Below are positions 60,501 through 64,000 of a stretch of DNA of 64,000 bases, piece by piece. Below the pieces are notes generated by a model. The model was not told the origin of the DNA. It saw only the letters and a list, made by a program, of their open reading frames with translations, and did not search any database. Source of the DNA: Acanthaster planci. Its lineage: Eukaryota > Echinodermata > Asteroidea > Valvatida > Acanthasteridae. Numbering within the stretch: the stretch's first letter is position 1; each line of letters begins with the position of its first letter. Location of the stretch: assembly GCF_001949145.1 (NCBI RefSeq), contig NW_019091404.1:715047-779046 (forward strand). The letters run 5' to 3'. The position numbers and the translations under genes were made by a program.

Positions 60501-61692
60501 GTGAAATGTCATTCTTCAATGGATGATTGGGGGGGTGGATGTAGACAATGCCGGAAACCAATTCTCACCACAAACATTTACGAAAATTCCTACAGTCAGA
60601 GGTTTCAATCACAAGGGAAATGTATTTTTAACACCAGAAAAACAGGTTGGCCAAAGGGCCTTGGGAATTATGCTACCAGTTGTCTCACATCAGGCAATGG
60701 ATGTCACAACATTTTCTGCTTCCAAAGACCGCTTCTTTTTGTCCTAGCTACAGATGTACATGTACAACCACTTGTTTCTACAAAATCTGCACAGAGTTCT
60801 TCATAATATAGGAAAATTCAAATAAAGCTAAAGGGAAAAACTATATTTTGTTGTGAGGTCTGGATCTATATCAAGCATTCAATTCAACTACAAGTTAATT
60901 GCAATTCCAACTCCCTTCATATAAGTACCACAAGCAACTGAAAAAATAGGACGTGGGCACTCACCGAGGCTATTGAAGTGTTATCTGGTTCTGTATACAG
61001 ACTACCCCTTATAAATTACTGAGAATGGACAGGGGGCATTTTTAAGTAATATTACATTCATCAAGATATGTGTACAATAACCATTCACTTGTATACTAAA
61101 AAAATATAGCTTTGTAAAATAAGCTTCGGTTCTTGCAGATAGCAAAAAAAAGGACAAAACTGTACGGTGGCACACAAGAAAAAACAAACGCACTTCACTT
61201 CACGCCAGCGTGCAAATTAGTCTGACAGTATACAAAATATTCTGCCATTGAGTATTTTCCAGCTTTTCACTGATGACATAAATTGGCAATTGACACTAGG
61301 TGAGAGGACTCGTCTCGCTAATTACTAGCAATACGTGTACAATATCAATAAGAAAAGGGTACTTACAGCGATAGGGTGCGTTCCAGTCGTCTCATGATGT
61401 CAAGTGACGCTGCTCCAAGTGACGACAAGAACGAGAATCTTATCTTTTGACAATCCAATGGGTCAGTGATGATAAACCTAATAGTGCTTCAGTTTAACCT
61501 AGAGACACTTGGATGCTCACTGAGTGTTCTGATGAGGCCGCTTCACGAGACAATGTTCCACTTGAAGATGATGGAACGGTGAACACTTCCATGCGTGGGC
61601 CCTGGCTAATACGGTACCGTCTGAGAGATAATTGTCTCAACTGCTAATCTAAACAGAAAAGGTTCAACATGTGTATCGTAATCAAAGCGTTA

Positions 61693-61717
61693 CATAGCCA
61701 TCTTTCAGATGGCTATG
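61693..61717. repeat. Short perfect hairpin
   Basis: CATAGCCATCT (61693-61703) and AGATGGCTATG (61707-61717) are exact reverse complements around a TTC loop. Stem pairing does not extend beyond 11 bp. It is not followed by a T-run, so a pol III terminator role is not evident. Confidence 0.85.
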
Positions 61718-62261
61718 CAGCTTCCAATTCAAGTCAGCTGGACAAAAGAGACAGTCAATGAGTCCACAAAACACAACACAAATTCAATGCAGAAACAGGG
61801 CCGTTTCCTACCTACATCAAATTCCCAAAGTCTACACAGTATTAATGACATCAGTTGATAAAAAAAAATCCAACAGGAGTCATCCAATCTGCCTCAAGCT
61901 AAACCTGAGGAGAGTTTCGCCGTGAACAGAAAACGGCATGCACCTACACTTATCTGAACATTCACAGAGATGCTGGTTCCCACCAAACACTGCTACAACA
62001 GGAAATCAGGCAGAAAAAGAGACGACTTTAGTCTTTGCGATGTCTCCACGCTGGCTGAATCAGTGCCCCGATAAATCCAGCTTAGAGAGAGCTCTTCATC
62101 TTGTTACACCAGAAACAGCAACAAGGAAACAACTGTGTGTCCTGCAATCCACTTATTGCATTTCTGAGATTACTAATCATCCAGAGTGGGCAATGCAATG
62201 ACTGGACAGTGTCCGAACAGGAAATGGATGGAAAGTCTGTGGGTCACCCAAGGCCCTTCCT

Positions 62262-62285
62262 CCAGCCAGCCAGCTAGCCAGCCAG
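62262..62285. repeat. CCAG microsatellite
   Basis: CCAGCCAGCCAGCTAGCCAG and one further CCAG form a nearly pure tetranucleotide repeat with one interruption, followed by the palindrome-like GCCTGGCCTG. It is a simple repeat only. Confidence 0.85.
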
Positions 62286-64000
62286 GCCTGGCCTGTAATC
62301 TCTCTTCAGGTGCTAACAGAAAACCTGTCAGTTTACACCTCTGGAGAGTGTAATCTGCACCCTCCAACAAATTAATTCACACCTCCCAGATGCTTCATGC
62401 CTGGCAAAGCTGTTAAGGCAACACAGCCCAAGTTGTTTATTGCTCCAGACAGTCCCTTACCTGTAGTCCTTCACCAAGGTGATAGCTGATCAACACCTTT
62501 TCATTATCCAGTGGCTAGGTCTTTTTTACAACCTTGAAAAAAAATGGAACATCCATCTCCCAATCAGAGGATATAACCCTGCAGATTACGCAGCAATCAA
62601 AGTCTTCACTTGTCTAAATTTTAAAGCAATAAGTTTTCACCTCTGTAGATGCAAGTGCAGTGAGAGGGACAGACTACAGAATTTTTTTCCACCTGGAAAG
62701 TAACACTGGTCTTCTGCAAGAAAAGGGAAGAAATGACTCTGATATGGTTCACTGATTAGCACCAGATTATTTTTTTCCAGTCTAGCTGCTGTAAATACAC
62801 CCACAGTGTGAGTTCCCAAGAGAGATGTCCTCTGCAGAAATTGTGCGGTTTGACAGCGTCAATATCAGATTCGTGGGAAAGAAAATAAGACCTTCTTGAG
62901 GTACAAACTTCTACGTCATTATGGGTTGCAGCTTTCTCGCATTTCAAAAGACCATCCCTCAGACTGTGAAGGTACAATAATGTTTCTGACGTTATCAACG
63001 AAACCCCAAAGAAGAATCCTATCTTATCTGTCCTGAGAGAGCAGTAACCAGCCCCTGGCAAAAGTCCAACCCACACCTAATCCTTGCTCCAGCTGACAAA
63101 AGGCTGAGACGTTTTCTTCACAACATCTCTTTCGCTCTCTCTCCCTCTACCTACGCAGGACCCTGGCAGAGGAAAGTTCAGTCATCACTAAGTAATCTAA
63201 CTCCTCTAACAATCATCCGGCTACAGTCGTACAGAAAAATCTCCAAAAGCCAGTCAAAGAATACTTCTGTGACCGAAGCAGAGGATCACGCTTGCGAGCC
63301 CCGTTGGCGACACTTCGCACACACGCGCCAGATGACAATAGAATTCCTACGGAGAATTCCTGCACTGTGGCCCAATGCACCAGTCTGTCCAACAACTTGT
63401 TTTCCGCCCAGCTCGCAGAGGTAGTCGAATTTCAAACACAGAGGTGGATGATCTGAGAGATGGAGTGACATCTACGGAGGGACCGGGATGGATTGCCGGA
63501 CTGATTTCCCCCTGGATCGAGTAGGCGGGGATGCATAAAGCATAGGATGCATACGCAGTGATATGAACAGGCACATAGGAGAGTTTTACTGGAGAGCAAA
63601 ATCAGAAATTTAAACAACCAGCATCAGAAAGTCAAACTTCAGAAAATACCCATCTCCTTTGGTTGCAAATACAATCAGCAGTATTCACCACACAGATCAG
63701 ACAGTAGAAAACACTGTCAGGTTCAGCTGTCCTTCTACTACGCTTAGCCTATATATGAACTCTACCAGAAAGATCACAGAAGGTAGGTCAAGACTGGAAG
63801 AAATTAAGCCGTTAACTCTCTACTAACCAGAGCGGGAATGGTCAACAAATCACTGCAGTTCTGTTAATATTTTCCAAGTTGTATATAAGTGAACTGACCA
63901 GATGATCATGTTGCCAAGGGCACTTTTCCTTTCAACGAGAGGAATCTCTCAAAATATGCCGGCAGATATTTTTAGCGGGAACACCACAAGGCAGCGCCTG

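Larger units (their letters stand above)
60501..64000. other. Unique non-coding DNA to the window end
   Basis: Frames of up to 106 codons on both strands without recognisable domains. An exact 11-bp hairpin (CATAGCCATCT / AGATGGCTATG, 3-nt loop) sits at 61693-61717. A CCAG-type microsatellite occupies 62262-62285. The region near 63290-63360 is slightly GC-richer with overlapping minus-strand frames (60-75 codons), not accepted as exons. I see no gene entering from the right edge. Confidence 0.55.

Overview
The window looks like a gene-poor stretch of nuclear DNA from an animal, most likely a marine invertebrate. Base composition is AT-leaning throughout, about 40% GC by eye. Short homopolymer and dinucleotide runs are common, TACATGTA/ACATGT motifs are frequent, and there are many short inverted-repeat DNA transposons plus tRNA-derived SINE-like pieces. 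No bacterial gene packing, operon or ribosome-binding-site pattern is present. The repeat style (a foldback family ending GGGGCCAATTTCA, hAT-like ends such as CAGGGGCGGATCCAG, TACATGTA richness) reminds me of echinoderms, or more broadly of marine deuterostomes or molluscs. That placement is recollection, not proof.

No protein-coding gene can be supported. The longest reading frames are 158, 144, 139, 134 and 128 codons. A rough estimate for 64 kb of roughly 41% GC random sequence in six frames gives a longest frame of about 140 codons, so these are what chance predicts. None carries a domain or motif I recognise, and several sit opposite equally open frames on the other strand. The window is therefore best read as intergenic DNA or the inside of a very long intron. 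I cannot tell which, and a few very short exons could be hidden.

Layout. 1-2 kb: a telomere-like scrap, a perfect 2 x 40 bp duplication, and a 42-bp minisatellite built of AT-rich palindromes with a decayed relative 500 bp upstream. 2-9.7 kb: mostly unique DNA with a sharp CpG-dense patch near 7.3 kb and a small dyad near 9.4 kb. 9.7-10 kb: a 3 x 12 bp repeat and a tRNA-like SINE head (minus strand). 10-22 kb: unique DNA. 22.4 kb: a strong 138-bp foldback element with 60-bp arms. 25.2-26 kb: three adjoining inverted-repeat elements, one hAT-like with an imperfect 8-bp target duplication. 27-31 kb: two copies of the GGGGCCAATTTCA family. 34.8-35.9 kb: two further inverted-repeat elements. 42.9 kb: a C-rich minisatellite. 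44.8-45.3 kb: a second tRNA-like head and the best GGGGCCAATTTCA copy. 50-51.3 kb: clusters of CRE, octamer and SOX-like sites that could be enhancers. 53.5 kb: another hAT-like element. 55 kb and 57.8-58.1 kb: tandem repeats, the latter running into a 35-bp-stem hairpin. 58-64 kb: unique DNA with microsatellites.

I found no coherent undescribed system. The most interesting items are the 42-bp palindromic minisatellite, which keeps both strands open with nearly the same peptide; the foldback element carrying paired E2F-like sites; and the isolated long hairpin at 58.0 kb.
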